Shown one piece after another: positions 27,045-34,738 of a DNA stretch of 64,000 nucleotides (position 1 is its first letter; each line of letters begins with the position of its first letter). Below the pieces are notes generated by a model. That model saw nothing but the letters and a program-made list of their open reading frames with translations. It was not told where the DNA came from and ran no database searches. Origin of the DNA: Pseudomonas fluorescens (GTDB lineage Bacteria; Pseudomonadota; Gammaproteobacteria; Pseudomonadales; Pseudomonadaceae). Location: the NCBI RefSeq assembly GCF_004683905.1, contig NZ_CP038438.1, positions 3,534,001 through 3,598,000 of the forward strand. The letters are read 5' to 3'. Position numbers and translations under genes: made by a program.

Positions 27045-27536
27045 TTACACTCGCGCCAATAAACGGCGTGCACGCTCGGACATTTCAGCGTTATCAACCT
27101 TGGCCAGCAATTGCAATTTTTCTCTAGCCTTATCGGTACCAATCTCGTGTAAAGCATAAATGCATTTCACACCCAGAGCATGCTCGGAAGCGATATACGG
27201 ATAGCAGGTCAGCGCCGTCTTGAATAAATAGTCGATCGCCCCAGGGTATCTGAAAACCTTTAATTCCCTTGCAATATTCTCGTGACTGATGTGCCAGTCT
27301 TCAACGAGTAAGCGGCATAACACATCCGCACAATCCTGAGTAAAACCGAACACCGCACCGAATATCAGCAAGCATTCCACACTGTCAGCGTCTTTCATCT
27401 CAAGCGCGGTTTCCAGTTCAGCACGCAGGTAATCTTCGGGAATTTCCCCACCCTTAAATAGAGACTCAAGAAAACAGTCTTTTGAGATCCGATGCGACAT
27501 CAGATCAATCATCAAGTCCTGCTGTTGTTGATTCAT
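27045..27536 (-). CDS. HEAT-like small protein, candidate immunity protein (array distal end)
   Basis: A 163-residue alpha-helical protein (MNQQQQDLMIDLMSHRISKD start) with repeated helix pairs, e.g. LKVFRYPGAIDYLFKTALTC and CIYALHEIGTDKAREKLQLL, resembling HEAT-repeat immunity proteins of polymorphic toxin systems. GGAGG lies 6 nt before ATG 27536. It is the most distal member of the minus-strand immunity array downstream of the TPS exoprotein. Immunity function is inferred from context. Confidence 0.6.
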   Translation of the reverse strand: MNQQQQDLMIDLMSHRISKDCFLESLFKGGEIPEDYLRAELETALEMKDADSVECLLIFGAVFGFTQDCADVLCRLLVEDWHISHENIARELKVFRYPGAIDYLFKTALTCYPYIASEHALGVKCIYALHEIGTDKAREKLQLLAKVDNAEMSERARRLLARV

Positions 27537-27575
27537 AGCCCGCCTCCGAAAAACCGCTGTCATCGCCAGATTCAT

Positions 27576-27941
27576 TCATATCCAGGGAAAATCAGGCGTA
27601 ATTTCACAAACAACCCCAGCCGACACAAGAATATTTCTAGCCTGTAAAACCTCCTGCGCCTGACCGCTGAATACCAGAGCATCGCCTTGCTGGAGTGTAA
27701 TCCTCGACAGTAAATAGTTTTGACCTGTCACCTCGGAGTCAGCATTCACCTGGGCATGATTCCGATAGTCGCCGCGACAGCGAACTTTATACTTGCATCT
27801 ATCCAGCTGAATGCCGGAGATATTCGTTGTTATTACCGACCAGTAACACTGATCACAGCGGGCTCCCTGAGTAATACCTTCTTTGAGGACAATAAGATTG
27901 CCTCCGCACTGCTCGCACTTCACTCCACAGGATTTACTCAT
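27576..27941 (-). CDS. Zinc-ribbon protein, candidate immunity protein
   Basis: A 121-residue protein with a CEQCGGN and CDQCYWS pair near the N-terminus, a four-cysteine zinc ribbon, then a beta-rich domain ending CEITPDFPWI. I do not recognise the family. It starts at ATG 27941, which overlaps the end of a short frame (IAGPHEEASVGVVDCGYR) that looks like a toxin tail, as in neighbouring cassettes. Location in the immunity array is the main clue to function. Confidence 0.55.
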   Translation of the reverse strand: MSKSCGVKCEQCGGNLIVLKEGITQGARCDQCYWSVITTNISGIQLDRCKYKVRCRGDYRNHAQVNADSEVTGQNYLLSRITLQQGDALVFSGQAQEVLQARNILVSAGVVCEITPDFPWI

Positions 27942-27999
27942 TAGCGGTAACCACAATCAACAACCCCAACACTTGCTTCTTCATGTGGACCTGCAATAG

Positions 28000-28638
28000 C
28001 TATGCACCGTGCACTGGCTTGAAATTTTCAATCGTTTGGTTTTTTTGCTTCAGTACAGCCTCTACAAAATCGGCATCAAACTCTAGCAGAAACACGATAG
28101 CGTCGTAAATCTTCCATCGATGCACGTCGAAATGATCGATTATCGAGAGCAGATGCTCTTTTATAAGAGGTAGGTATTCTTGATATCCATTTCTCCTCGC
28201 AAGACCAAATGCACCAGTAATTTCAAATGGCCGACTACTCGCTAACACAATTATTTTCGAGATAAGTGGAAACACTTCAACTCTTGCGAGCTCCGCGTGG
28301 CCCCGATCGGCCATATTGGCATAATATTGAGTCAGTGCAAAAAGTATATGGCAATAAGTATCGTCATAACCGTGCAATCGATGGCTATACGTCCACTCAA
28401 TACTTTCAGGCTTTTCCATGCACTTCTCGAGAGCCATCAAACCTCTTGGGTATCCCCAATTGGTCAAAAGCTTCGCAGCAAGAAACCGTTCATTATCGTC
28501 CTGAGTGCGACGAAGCAATTCCTCCACTGCGTCAACTCGCTCCTGAGGAATATCCTCTGGATCCAGGTCTCCGGCTTCTACAGCATAATCAGCGTATTCC
28601 GGAATATCGTTTAATAGCCTGTATGTTTTTGACTCCAT
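28000..28638 (-). CDS. HEAT-like protein, candidate immunity protein
   Basis: A 212-residue alpha-helical protein with repeated helices (RTQDDNERFLAAKLLTNWGY, GAFGLARRNGYQEYLPLIKE) like HEAT/TPR immunity proteins. AAAGGAGC stands 4 nt before the ATG. It follows a 31-codon remnant frame at 28649-28744 that probably is the tail of its lost toxin. Immunity role inferred from array position. Confidence 0.6.
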   Translation of the reverse strand: MESKTYRLLNDIPEYADYAVEAGDLDPEDIPQERVDAVEELLRRTQDDNERFLAAKLLTNWGYPRGLMALEKCMEKPESIEWTYSHRLHGYDDTYCHILFALTQYYANMADRGHAELARVEVFPLISKIIVLASSRPFEITGAFGLARRNGYQEYLPLIKEHLLSIIDHFDVHRWKIYDAIVFLLEFDADFVEAVLKQKNQTIENFKPVHGA

Positions 28639-28648
28639 AAAAGCTCCT

Positions 28649-28744
28649 TTATGACCTTATCTGGTCGCTCCAGATGCGAACCTTGACTGCATCGTCATCC
28701 TGCGAATCAACTTCATCACAGATCAAAAAACAAATCCGCTCCAT
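28649..28744 (-). pseudogene. Remnant frame upstream of the HEAT-like gene (possible toxin tail)
   Basis: Open frame of 31 codons reading ICDEVDSQDDDAVKVRIWSD, ending 10 nt before the next gene and beginning just after a half copy of the hairpin element. Size and position match the toxin 3' remnants seen in other cassettes; the frame has no recognisable family. Confidence 0.3.
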
Positions 28745-28751
28745 TCCCGCC

Positions 28752-28785
28752 CCCCTCCTAAACGTGGCCTGTCCCCATTTACTCA
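28752..28785. repeat. Half copy of the ~62-bp hairpin element
   Basis: CTAAACGTGGCCTGTCCCCA plus TTTACT matches only the right half of the element found in eleven fuller copies between 29492 and 37588. It marks the distal limit of recognisable elements in the array. Confidence 0.65.
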
Positions 28786-28871
28786 TACCTGCTTCAGGAC
28801 TAGACATTTAGAGACATTTATAAGCGTGATCTATTCCCGTCTCCCCTTTCAATCCTCAATCTTTCTCTCAC

Positions 28872-29405
28872 CTAATAACGAATCCACTTTCCGGTGGGGA
28901 TTAATTCCGCGCCATCAGGATCAATTAAGTAAAGCCACTCTGATTCATGCCCTACCGTGTCGATTAAAACACCTAGCGAATTTGGATGCTCGGGCATCGC
29001 ACCTGAATGTATGGCACCTATATAACTGCTTCCACCATAAGGATTGTGCAGTTGAAAGCGCAATGCACCATCAACATCGTAGATCGCAGCATTGTGAGGA
29101 AACCCAAAGAACCAAGGTGATTCAGCAAAGTCAAACCTAGATGGTTTTTCATTAAACACGACCAGAACTCCGCTCCTATCTGGCAGTATGTATGGGATGC
29201 CTGCAGCAGAGAACAAAACTTCCGAGCCGCTATCAGAAACTATGTATTTTCTTATCTCCACAACCTTACTCACGCGCACATATTTAACTTGTGCCATTTC
29301 AACTTCAAATTCAGTTCTGCGCCCATGCCAATCGTAAAAACTCTCAAAGATCGTTCCATCAGCATGTACCACCTCATTTCTTATACGCTCAACTAGATCA
29401 ATCAT
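28872..29405 (-). CDS. Immunity-type protein, GKWIRY paralogue 1
   Basis: A 177-residue protein, one of five paralogues in this array. All share PDRxGxLVVF near the middle, PWFF, NAAIYxxDGxLRFQL, a GxVGHExEWLYLxDP motif and the C-terminal TGKWIRY. No signal peptide. Its ATG overlaps the stop of a toxin remnant (29402-29491), the standard toxin/immunity coupling. Nearly identical to the copy at 34205, and the flanks are also duplicated. Function as an immunity protein is inferred. Confidence 0.7.
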   Translation of the reverse strand: MIDLVERIRNEVVHADGTIFESFYDWHGRRTEFEVEMAQVKYVRVSKVVEIRKYIVSDSGSEVLFSAAGIPYILPDRSGVLVVFNEKPSRFDFAESPWFFGFPHNAAIYDVDGALRFQLHNPYGGSSYIGAIHSGAMPEHPNSLGVLIDTVGHESEWLYLIDPDGAELIPTGKWIRY

Positions 29406-29491
29406 TTCAACACCCTCAAACTATCAATATCAATAGTATAAAACTCAGGATTTGTACGAGGGGTTTTATCCATAAACGTAACTTGATGGGA
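29402..29491 (-). pseudogene. Toxin C-terminal remnant (PRTNPEFYT type)
   Basis: The last ~29 codons of a toxin domain (VTFMDKTPRTNPEFYTIDID and following), cut exactly where the hairpin element begins at 29492. The same region continues for another ~600 bp in the duplicate at 34726-35354. Confidence 0.7.
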
Positions 29492-29553
29492 GGTTAACGG
29501 GGACAGACCACATTTCCCGAGTACTTTCTAAACGTGGTCTGTCCCCATTTACC
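29492..29553. repeat. Hairpin element copy A
   Basis: GGTTAACGGGGACAGACCAC to the complementary GTGGTCTGTCCCCATTTACC. The loop differs from other copies (CCCGAGTAC). On the minus strand its first TAA is the stop codon of the membrane-type immunity gene at 29549. Confidence 0.9.
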
Positions 29554-29887
29554 CAAAAAGCTCTGCATGACGGGGCGTCATCATCAGGCGCAAAGCCTCG
29601 GAGCGTGATCGCGGATCGGTAAGGCTTAAACCTTCTCCTTCTTTCGCCTTTTGATCTCCTCCATTTTTGCGAAAAATCCAGATACCGCTTCCACCAAAAA
29701 AACCGTAGATAAGCGAAAATCTCAAAGAAACCAACAGGTCCTCACCACTAAAACCCCAAACTCCAAGTTTACAATAGATAATAACCGCGCCTATCAAACT
29801 TCCAAGCAATCCGACGAGGTAAAAAAACACCACCGCCTTCAGAACCAGCACTGGGTATAAACGAAACCTGACCTTTATTGGAGTCAT
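29549..29887 (-). CDS. Two-span membrane protein, candidate membrane-type immunity protein
   Basis: A 112-residue protein with hydrophobic segments VLKAVVFFYLVGLLGSLIGA and, less strongly, LLVSLRFSLIYGFFGGSGIW. Its ATG overlaps the stop of a toxin-tail remnant (29884-29950) as ATGA, matching the cassette pattern; membrane immunity proteins are known for pore-forming toxins. The C-terminal TPRHAELFG ends in a TAA supplied by hairpin element A, so the gene may be truncated. A shorter paralogue is at 35358-35663. Confidence 0.55.
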   Translation of the reverse strand: MTPIKVRFRLYPVLVLKAVVFFYLVGLLGSLIGAVIIYCKLGVWGFSGEDLLVSLRFSLIYGFFGGSGIWIFRKNGGDQKAKEGEGLSLTDPRSRSEALRLMMTPRHAELFG

Positions 29888-29950
29888 TTCTTATTCCAGA
29901 AAGCGTTGACCTTGCCGATTACAACCTTCGGTAAAAATAAATCTGTGACA
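29884..29950 (-). pseudogene. Toxin-tail remnant for the membrane-type immunity gene
   Basis: An open frame VTDLFLPKVVIGKVNAFWNK runs from hairpin element B to a TGA that overlaps the next ATG. Only ~21 codons remain. The family is unknown. Confidence 0.45.
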
Positions 29951-30025
29951 GGTTAACGGGGACAGATGAGGTTTAACGGGGACATTTTCGGAGTGCTTTC
30001 TAAACGTGGTCTATCCCCATTTACC
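29951..30025. repeat. Hairpin element copy B (with duplicated left end)
   Basis: The left end GGTTAACGGGGACAGATGAG is followed by a second GGTTTAACGGGGACATTTTC, then the normal right half. The counterpart at 35726 has only one left end, so copy B looks like a nested or partially duplicated element. Confidence 0.85.
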
Positions 30026-30077
30026 TTCCCATTTCACCTTTACAAGGTCTGCCCCATTTAGCTCTCTTTTATTTAAA

Positions 30078-30611
30078 CTAATAGCGAATCCACTTCCCTG
30101 TAGAAATTAATTCAGGGCTATCTGGATCAACCAAATAAAGCCACTCTGGGTCATGCCCTACGCTTCCTACCAAAACACCTAACGCATTTGGGTTTGTGGG
30201 CGTTGACGTATAGTGCACAGCACCAATATAGCTTCCCACACCATGAGCGCTTTTTAATTGGAAGCGTAAGGAACCATCAGAGTTGTAAATCGCCGCATTA
30301 TTTGGACAGTTAAAAAACCAAGGAAATACAGACATGCCAAATTTTGATGGTACCTCATTGAAGACGACCAAAAACCCTGTTCTATCAGCAAGAATGTAAG
30401 GCATCTCACTGACGGGAATGCGTAGTTCCAGGCCGTTTTCAAAGGCCAAATATCGTTCAAATCGTACGACGGCGTGCTTTTGCGCATACAGCATTATATT
30501 TTTAGTATCTTCAAAACTGGTACATGCCCCGTTCCAGCTGACAAACTGCTCAAAAAGCAGTCCATCATCGAATTCCCACTTTGTTCTAATTTCACTAATC
30601 AACAGACTCAC
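30078..30611 (-). CDS. Immunity-type protein, GKWIRY paralogue 2
   Basis: A 177-residue paralogue with ILADRTGFLVVFNEVPSKFG, CPNNAAIYNSDGSLRFQL and the terminal TGKWIRY. It starts at GTG 30611, overlapping the toxin-remnant stop (GTGA). Nearly identical to 35821-36354, differing at a handful of residues, which shows recent duplication. No signal peptide, so it would act in the cytoplasm. Immunity role inferred. Confidence 0.7.
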   Translation of the reverse strand: MSLLISEIRTKWEFDDGLLFEQFVSWNGACTSFEDTKNIMLYAQKHAVVRFERYLAFENGLELRIPVSEMPYILADRTGFLVVFNEVPSKFGMSVFPWFFNCPNNAAIYNSDGSLRFQLKSAHGVGSYIGAVHYTSTPTNPNALGVLVGSVGHDPEWLYLVDPDSPELISTGKWIRY

Positions 30612-30916
30612 TGCAACGACCTCACCGACCCCATATTAACCTCGTACAACTCTGGATTAGTTCGGGGAGACTTATCCATAAATTTAACTTGATGTCCACC
30701 ACCAGGCAAGCGAGCTTCCTTTTTCGCATTCCACATATCACCAACAGTTCCTTCACGAATCCCGACACCTGGCTTCACCGTAAATTCGACTTGGAATAAT
30801 TGACCCTATTTGAACTCTTCAGAAACTGCAAGTTTATTTCGAACATCCGCCACAGATTTTATAGGAGTTTCTGTGGCCCAACCTCCAAGAAGGGAGGACG
30901 GGTTCTTGCCTTGCGA
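30608..30916 (-). pseudogene. Toxin C-terminal domain remnant with in-frame stop
   Basis: The frame reads SSLLGGWATETPIKSVADVR, then a TAG, then GQLFQVEFTVKPGVGIREGT, then HQVKFMDKSPRTNPELYEVN. The TAG after EEFK is shared with the duplicate at 36351-36660, so inactivation preceded duplication. It is cut at hairpin element C. The same fold accompanies all five GKWIRY immunities. Confidence 0.7.
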
Positions 30917-30978
30917 GTTAACGGGGACAGACCACATTTTCGGAGTGCTTTCTAAACGTGGTCTGTCCCCATTTACCC
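30917..30978. repeat. Hairpin element copy C
   Basis: Canonical copy: AGTTAACGGGGACAGACCAC, loop TTTCGGAGTGCTTTCT, complementary right arm ending CCATTTACCC. Between it and the DUF596 stop (31031) lies ~50 bp that could encode VGAKGDSGGGTKGG on the minus strand. Confidence 0.92.
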
Positions 30979-31030
30979 ACCTTTTGTGCCGCCACCACTG
31001 TCGCCTTTTGCACCAACTAACCTAGATATA

Positions 31031-31384
31031 TTATGTCCATATCTCCTGGCCAGCGGAGGTAAGCCATACTACTCCAACCGGAACGGTAGTTAAAAACCAA
31101 AATCCAAAACCATCAAGTTCATCCTCCTCAGGGTGAACAGGCCATGCGAGTGCAATGATACTAATTTGCTCATCAATACTACCAGAGAGATAATTTCCAT
31201 CTGATGCCAGCTTTAAATGCCCTTCGAGCATTAGACGCTTCAGTAATTCGAGAAAAATTTCCGCTCTTTCTTCATTACTTATTTTCAAGTGCGAAATTTC
31301 CACACTTAAGTGCTGCCAAATCGATCCAATTGATAGACCGAAGGAGCTACTTAGAATAGCTGAGTACAAAAAATCTATATTCAT
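31031..31384 (-). CDS. DUF596-family protein, candidate immunity protein
   Basis: A 117-residue protein. GHLKLASDGNYLSGSIDEQI followed by ALAWPVHPEEDELDGFGFWF and VGVVWLTSAGQEIWT matches DUF596, a family recurrently found next to toxin genes. Its ATG overlaps the stop of the toxin fragment at 31381 (ATGA). The pairing indicates immunity to that toxin; the biochemical activity is unknown. Confidence 0.75.
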   Translation of the reverse strand: MNIDFLYSAILSSSFGLSIGSIWQHLSVEISHLKISNEERAEIFLELLKRLMLEGHLKLASDGNYLSGSIDEQISIIALAWPVHPEEDELDGFGFWFLTTVPVGVVWLTSAGQEIWT

Positions 31385-31882
31385 TTGAATTTAATCTCGA
31401 TTCGTTTCCCAGCATTAATAGACGGATTTATTACATCTATGGTCCAAGCTGCGCCTGACTGTTGAGTTGAGTTCGAGAAATTCCTCAACGTAATTTTGCT
31501 ACCTGCGTTAGCTCCAGAAGTAATCGTTGCAGCATAAACATCCCCTTTCCCGGGAATCGACTTTACGACTGGCATATATTCAGTTCCTGTCAACTGTCTA
31601 AAATAGCTCATTACATCTGATGTCGTAGTGCCAGAATAAACAGGCGCACCAACACTGAGATAAGGGTCAGCTTGGAGCGTCTTTCCTCCTATACTCAATT
31701 GAAAATCCTTTGGTTGAAGACTTGAATTATTGTACTGCGATGCAAGATCGCTAATTCGGTTATCAGATTGCTGCTGTAGAATTGCCCCGGGCTGCTTACC
31801 TGTTAAATCAGGGCCTTTGGGGTTCTGCGCTATTCGGTCTAGTGCATCTTTCTCAGCATCAACTATCGAGCTACCTTTTGGG
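31381..31882 (-). pseudogene. Toxin C-terminal fragment paired with DUF596 protein
   Basis: An uninterrupted ~167-codon frame from the boundary of hairpin element D: GSSIVDAEKDALDRIAQNPK, then LQADPYLSVGAPVYSG, then the C-terminal ITLRNFSNSTQQSGAAWTID and GKRIEIKFK. It has no start or secretion domain of its own, so it is an orphan toxin tip. An internal ATT/TTG start could express part of it. I do not recognise the toxin family with confidence. Confidence 0.65.
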
Positions 31883-31943
31883 GGTTAACGGGGACAGACC
31901 ACATTTTCGGAGTGCTTCTAAACGTGGTCTGTCCCCATTCACC
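31883..31943. repeat. Hairpin element copy D
   Basis: Canonical arms with a one-base-shorter loop (GTGCTTCT). It forms the exact upstream boundary of the toxin fragment ending at 31381. Confidence 0.92.
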
Positions 31944-31972
31944 CTCCATTTACCTCGCGTCACAGGCTTAGC

Positions 31973-32347
31973 CTAATTTTTTAGCAAACTTTCGGCCACA
32001 GCTCTATCAACATCTTTGAAGACAACTTCCAACTCGTGTCCATCGTCACCAATCCAATCAAGGACCGAGTCACGCAAAATCTCGAGGTATATCTTTAGGT
32101 CGTCTCTTGGCAATTCTGGCAGAGACTCATGCACAATGACGACTTTATGACACGGCATCCAACTGAGATCCCTTAAGCAGTCATACAAGGCATCCCAGTT
32201 GTATCCAAAGTACCCCGGTAACCAAAGTAGGTAATACAGCGATCTTATCAATTCCTCCGTAACCTGAATGGAGGGGTCAATCCGCACATAAAACACTTTC
32301 GCCGTGTCATATGAAGGCGGGGTTTCCACAAACGTGAATGGCAACAT
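31973..32347 (-). CDS. Barstar-family immunity protein
   Basis: A 124-residue protein of the barstar family, cytoplasmic inhibitors of barnase-like ribonucleases. The core FYVRIDPSIQVTEELIRSLY with LLWLPGYFGYNWDALYDCLR is the barstar signature region that plugs the RNase active site. ATG 32347 is preferred; a TTG at 32362 would overlap the toxin stop. The neighbouring upstream remnant encodes the matching barnase-like domain, so the assignment rests on two independent clues. Confidence 0.85.
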   Translation of the reverse strand: MLPFTFVETPPSYDTAKVFYVRIDPSIQVTEELIRSLYYLLWLPGYFGYNWDALYDCLRDLSWMPCHKVVIVHESLPELPRDDLKIYLEILRDSVLDWIGDDGHELEVVFKDVDRAVAESLLKN

Positions 32348-32358
32348 TTTGACAGAGC

Positions 32359-32563
32359 TCAATTTTTTATTGGGATGAAGGTTTTGTAGTGGTCGGCGGT
32401 GTAATACATTTCGCCGCCTTTCCCTACGACTATTCGCTGAGGCCCAAGTCCTGCAATACCCGCCGTTGGATGGACATACTCAGTGTAGTAACCGGCTGGT
32501 TTCTGCGGCAAATCCAATGCACGATTCTGGAATACAGAGCCATCGTTTCGATGAGGGAAAGGA
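32359..32563 (-). pseudogene. Barnase-like ribonuclease toxin fragment
   Basis: The frame reads FPHRNDGSVFQNRALDLPQK, then PAGYYTEYVHPTAG, then QRIVVGKGGEMYYTADHYKT, the conserved guanyl-specific ribonuclease core. The catalytic Glu (YTEY), Arg (QRIV) and His (ADHY) are present. It is truncated at its N-terminus by hairpin element E, so it lacks secretion and start signals. Its stop nearly abuts barstar. Confidence 0.85.
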
Positions 32564-32625
32564 GTTTAACGGGGACAGACCACATTTTCTGAGTGCTTTC
32601 TAAACGTGGTCTGTCCCCATTTACC
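32564..32625. repeat. Hairpin element copy E
   Basis: Near-canonical (loop TTTCTGAGTGCTTTCT). Its right end abuts the stop codon of the immunity gene at 32627 with 1-2 nt between, and its left end truncates the barnase-like fragment. Confidence 0.92.
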
Positions 32626-32626
32626 C

Positions 32627-33262
32627 CTAGCTCAGCAGATCGTTCAGTACGCCTTGTTCCCCAACTGACACAAATCCGTTATCAGGATCGTCAAATTCAC
32701 CAACCCGCATTATCAGCAGTCCTTTTCGCTCACCTACATAAGCACACAGCGTCTGATCTTCAGAGAGTCCGCCGCACCAACCAAGATCCAAGACGCACTC
32801 TATGTCAAAATTCTTGGGTAAAATAGCGATATAAGAACATCGTTCAGTTAAAAGAACTTCTATTGATTTACGATCCGAAAAATCGGACAAACACATAGCT
32901 CCAAAAAACCTTAACTTCCCATCACGCTCAACGATACGCTCTACCGAACGAGTAACCTGGGGCATTTCGATTCCTCGTGATTTCAAACCACCCCATAGTC
33001 CCAGGTACCTAACAAGTCTCGTGTTTGGTTGCCAAGCCGAATTACCTAATAGCAGCCAGAATGCATATTCCGTCATATTTTTAACGGCAGATTTACAAAT
33101 AAAATCCAATACTACTACCGATGCTTCATAAGATTTTTCTGACACCGTAAGACTAGCCGCCGATAGCTTCAACTCACCATATTCTTTATCTTCATGCAGG
33201 TTGAATACCTCATTGGGAAGAGAAATATCAAATGTTCTTATGATTTTAATTTTAGTAGCCAT
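32627..33262 (-). CDS. Hypothetical protein, candidate immunity protein (211 residues)
   Basis: A cytoplasmic 211-residue protein starting MATKIKIIRTFDISLPNEVF. It has no recognised domain; CSYIAILPKNFDIECVLDLG and GFVSVGEQGVLNDLLS are notable segments. Its ATG lies inside the end of a toxin-tail frame (33252-33311), the array's standard overlap. It is AT-rich relative to the core genome. Immunity role inferred from cassette layout. Confidence 0.6.
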   Translation of the reverse strand: MATKIKIIRTFDISLPNEVFNLHEDKEYGELKLSAASLTVSEKSYEASVVVLDFICKSAVKNMTEYAFWLLLGNSAWQPNTRLVRYLGLWGGLKSRGIEMPQVTRSVERIVERDGKLRFFGAMCLSDFSDRKSIEVLLTERCSYIAILPKNFDIECVLDLGWCGGLSEDQTLCAYVGERKGLLIMRVGEFDDPDNGFVSVGEQGVLNDLLS

Positions 33263-33311
33263 AGTGATTCCCGGCTTCGTCGTTGAAATGAGCCCCCCGA
33301 TAATGCGTGAT
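33252..33311 (-). pseudogene. Toxin-tail remnant (HYRGAHFNDEAGNHYGY)
   Basis: About 19 codons from hairpin element F to a TAA inside the next gene's start. The histidine-rich GAHFNDEAGNHYGY end is suggestive of a nuclease-type C-terminus but too short to assign. Confidence 0.45.
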
Positions 33312-33374
33312 GGTTAACGGGGACAGACCACATTTTCGGAGTGTTTTCTAAACGTGGTCTGTCCCCCCACTTAC
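33312..33374. repeat. Hairpin element copy F
   Basis: Canonical left arm; the right arm reads GTGGTCTGTCCCCCCACTTAC, slightly degenerate. It separates two cassettes with unrelated immunity genes. Confidence 0.9.
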
Positions 33375-33410
33375 TCCAAATTGATCTGCCGCCTTTGAAT
33401 TATCATAAAA

Positions 33411-34010
33411 TCAACTATAAAGCCGATTAAAAATTGAATCCACCTCACAACTTCTAACAATCTGATCAGACGTAAAATCCAATACATCCGATACGACCAC
33501 AACCCCTCTAAGCTCTTCGGGGAAATCATCAATACTCGCATACACAGTTGGCATCAGGTAGCGGAAATAATCACCCATTTCAGTTTTCCCGCTATAACCA
33601 ACAGGATAATCCTCACCTTGAACACTACCCTCCACTGCATGATAAACGTAAAAACCCTTTATCGAAGGAATCGAGCACTCTGATAACTTTTTATCAAATG
33701 CAGACCGCTGCGCAATAACTGATTCGACCTCTTTACGAGACTTATCGCCCCCAAATCTACAGATTGAATACAAATCAAGAATTGCAATTCCTCTTTTGTT
33801 TTCTGGATAACTGACAACCCCCGAAGACTCTTCCCACATATATTCATTTAACCGGTCAAGCTTCCCCTCTAACTCCGACACCTGTAGCAAAACCTTGGGA
33901 AGCTTTCCAAAACAGTTATTTACCATAATGGCTACCAATCCGTTTTTGTCCATGGCAAACCACGTAATTATTTCGCCAAAACTCGGTTGCCAATCTAAAT
34001 CTAAAAACAT
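33411..34010 (-). CDS. Hypothetical protein, candidate immunity protein (199 residues)
   Basis: Begins MFLDLDWQPSFGEIITWFAM; GGAGAG 7 nt upstream supports ATG 34010 over the TTG at 34028. The middle contains KGFYVYHAVEGSVQGEDYPV and the C-terminus YASIDDFPEELRGVVVVSDV. No family recognised. Its ATG overlaps the stop of a very short toxin tail (TGATG). AT-rich. Immunity role inferred. Confidence 0.6.
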   Translation of the reverse strand: MFLDLDWQPSFGEIITWFAMDKNGLVAIMVNNCFGKLPKVLLQVSELEGKLDRLNEYMWEESSGVVSYPENKRGIAILDLYSICRFGGDKSRKEVESVIAQRSAFDKKLSECSIPSIKGFYVYHAVEGSVQGEDYPVGYSGKTEMGDYFRYLMPTVYASIDDFPEELRGVVVVSDVLDFTSDQIVRSCEVDSIFNRLYS

Positions 34011-34042
34011 CACTTTCTCTCCGGCCAAACAGGATTAACGAA
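34010..34042 (-). pseudogene. Minimal toxin-tail remnant (TFVNPVWPERK)
   Basis: Ten to eleven codons between hairpin element G and the immunity start, ending in TGATG overlap. This is the shortest toxin remnant in the array. Confidence 0.3.
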
Positions 34043-34104
34043 GGTTAACGGGGACAGACCACATTTTCGGAGTTTTTTCTAAAAGTTGTCTGTCCCCATT
34101 TACT
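34043..34104. repeat. Hairpin element copy G
   Basis: Left arm canonical; right arm AAAAGTTGTCTGTCCCCATT carries two changes, and the loop has a longer T run. One of the more diverged copies. Confidence 0.88.
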
Positions 34105-34204
34105 CTGAAATAGATTTACACCTGCTTCAGGACTAGACATTTAGAGATATTTATAAGCGTGATCTATTCCCGCCTCCCCTTTCAATCCTCAATCTTTCTC
34201 GCAC

Positions 34205-34738
34205 CTAATAACGAATCCACTTTCCGGTGGGGATTAATTCCGGGCCATCAGGATCAAGTAAGTAAAGCCACTCTGGTTCATGCCCTACCGTGCCGATTAA
34301 AACACCTAGCGAATCTGGATGCTCAGGCATAGCACCTGAATGTATGGCACCTATATAACTGCTTTCACCATAAGGATTGTGCAGTTGAAAGCGCAATGTA
34401 CCATCAACATCGTAGATCGCAGCATTGTGAGGAAAGCCAAAGAACCAAGGTGGTTCAGTAAAGCCAAACCTAGATGGTTTTTCATCAAACACGACCAGCA
34501 CTCCACTCCTATCTGGCAGTATGTATGGGATGAATGCAGCAGAGAACAAAACTTCCGAGCCGCTATCAGAAACTATGTATTTTCTTATCTCCACAACCTT
34601 ACTCGCGCGCACATATTTAACTTGTGCCATTTCAACTTCAAATTCAGTTCTGCGCCCATGCCAATCGTAAAAACTCTCAAAGATCGTTCCATCAGCATGT
34701 ACCACCTCATTTCTTATACGCTCAACTAGATCAACCAT
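34205..34738 (-). CDS. Immunity-type protein, GKWIRY paralogue 1'
   Basis: A 177-residue near-duplicate of 28872-29405, including ~85 bp of identical downstream flank (TGCTTCAGGACTAGACATTT at 28792 and 34125). It carries PDRSGVLVVFDEKPSRFGF and HEPEWLYLLDPDGPELIPTG. It overlaps the end of a longer toxin fragment by 13 nt. Immunity role inferred from coupling and array context. Confidence 0.7.
   Translation of the reverse strand: MVDLVERIRNEVVHADGTIFESFYDWHGRRTEFEVEMAQVKYVRASKVVEIRKYIVSDSGSEVLFSAAFIPYILPDRSGVLVVFDEKPSRFGFTEPPWFFGFPHNAAIYDVDGTLRFQLHNPYGESSYIGAIHSGAMPEHPDSLGVLIGTVGHEPEWLYLLDPDGPELIPTGKWIRY

Noticed and set aside
28826..30692. Plus-strand frames of 70-105 codons within the immunity array
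   Set aside because: They are antisense to intact immunity genes that carry overlap coupling and paralogue conservation; the same shadow frames recur in each duplicate.
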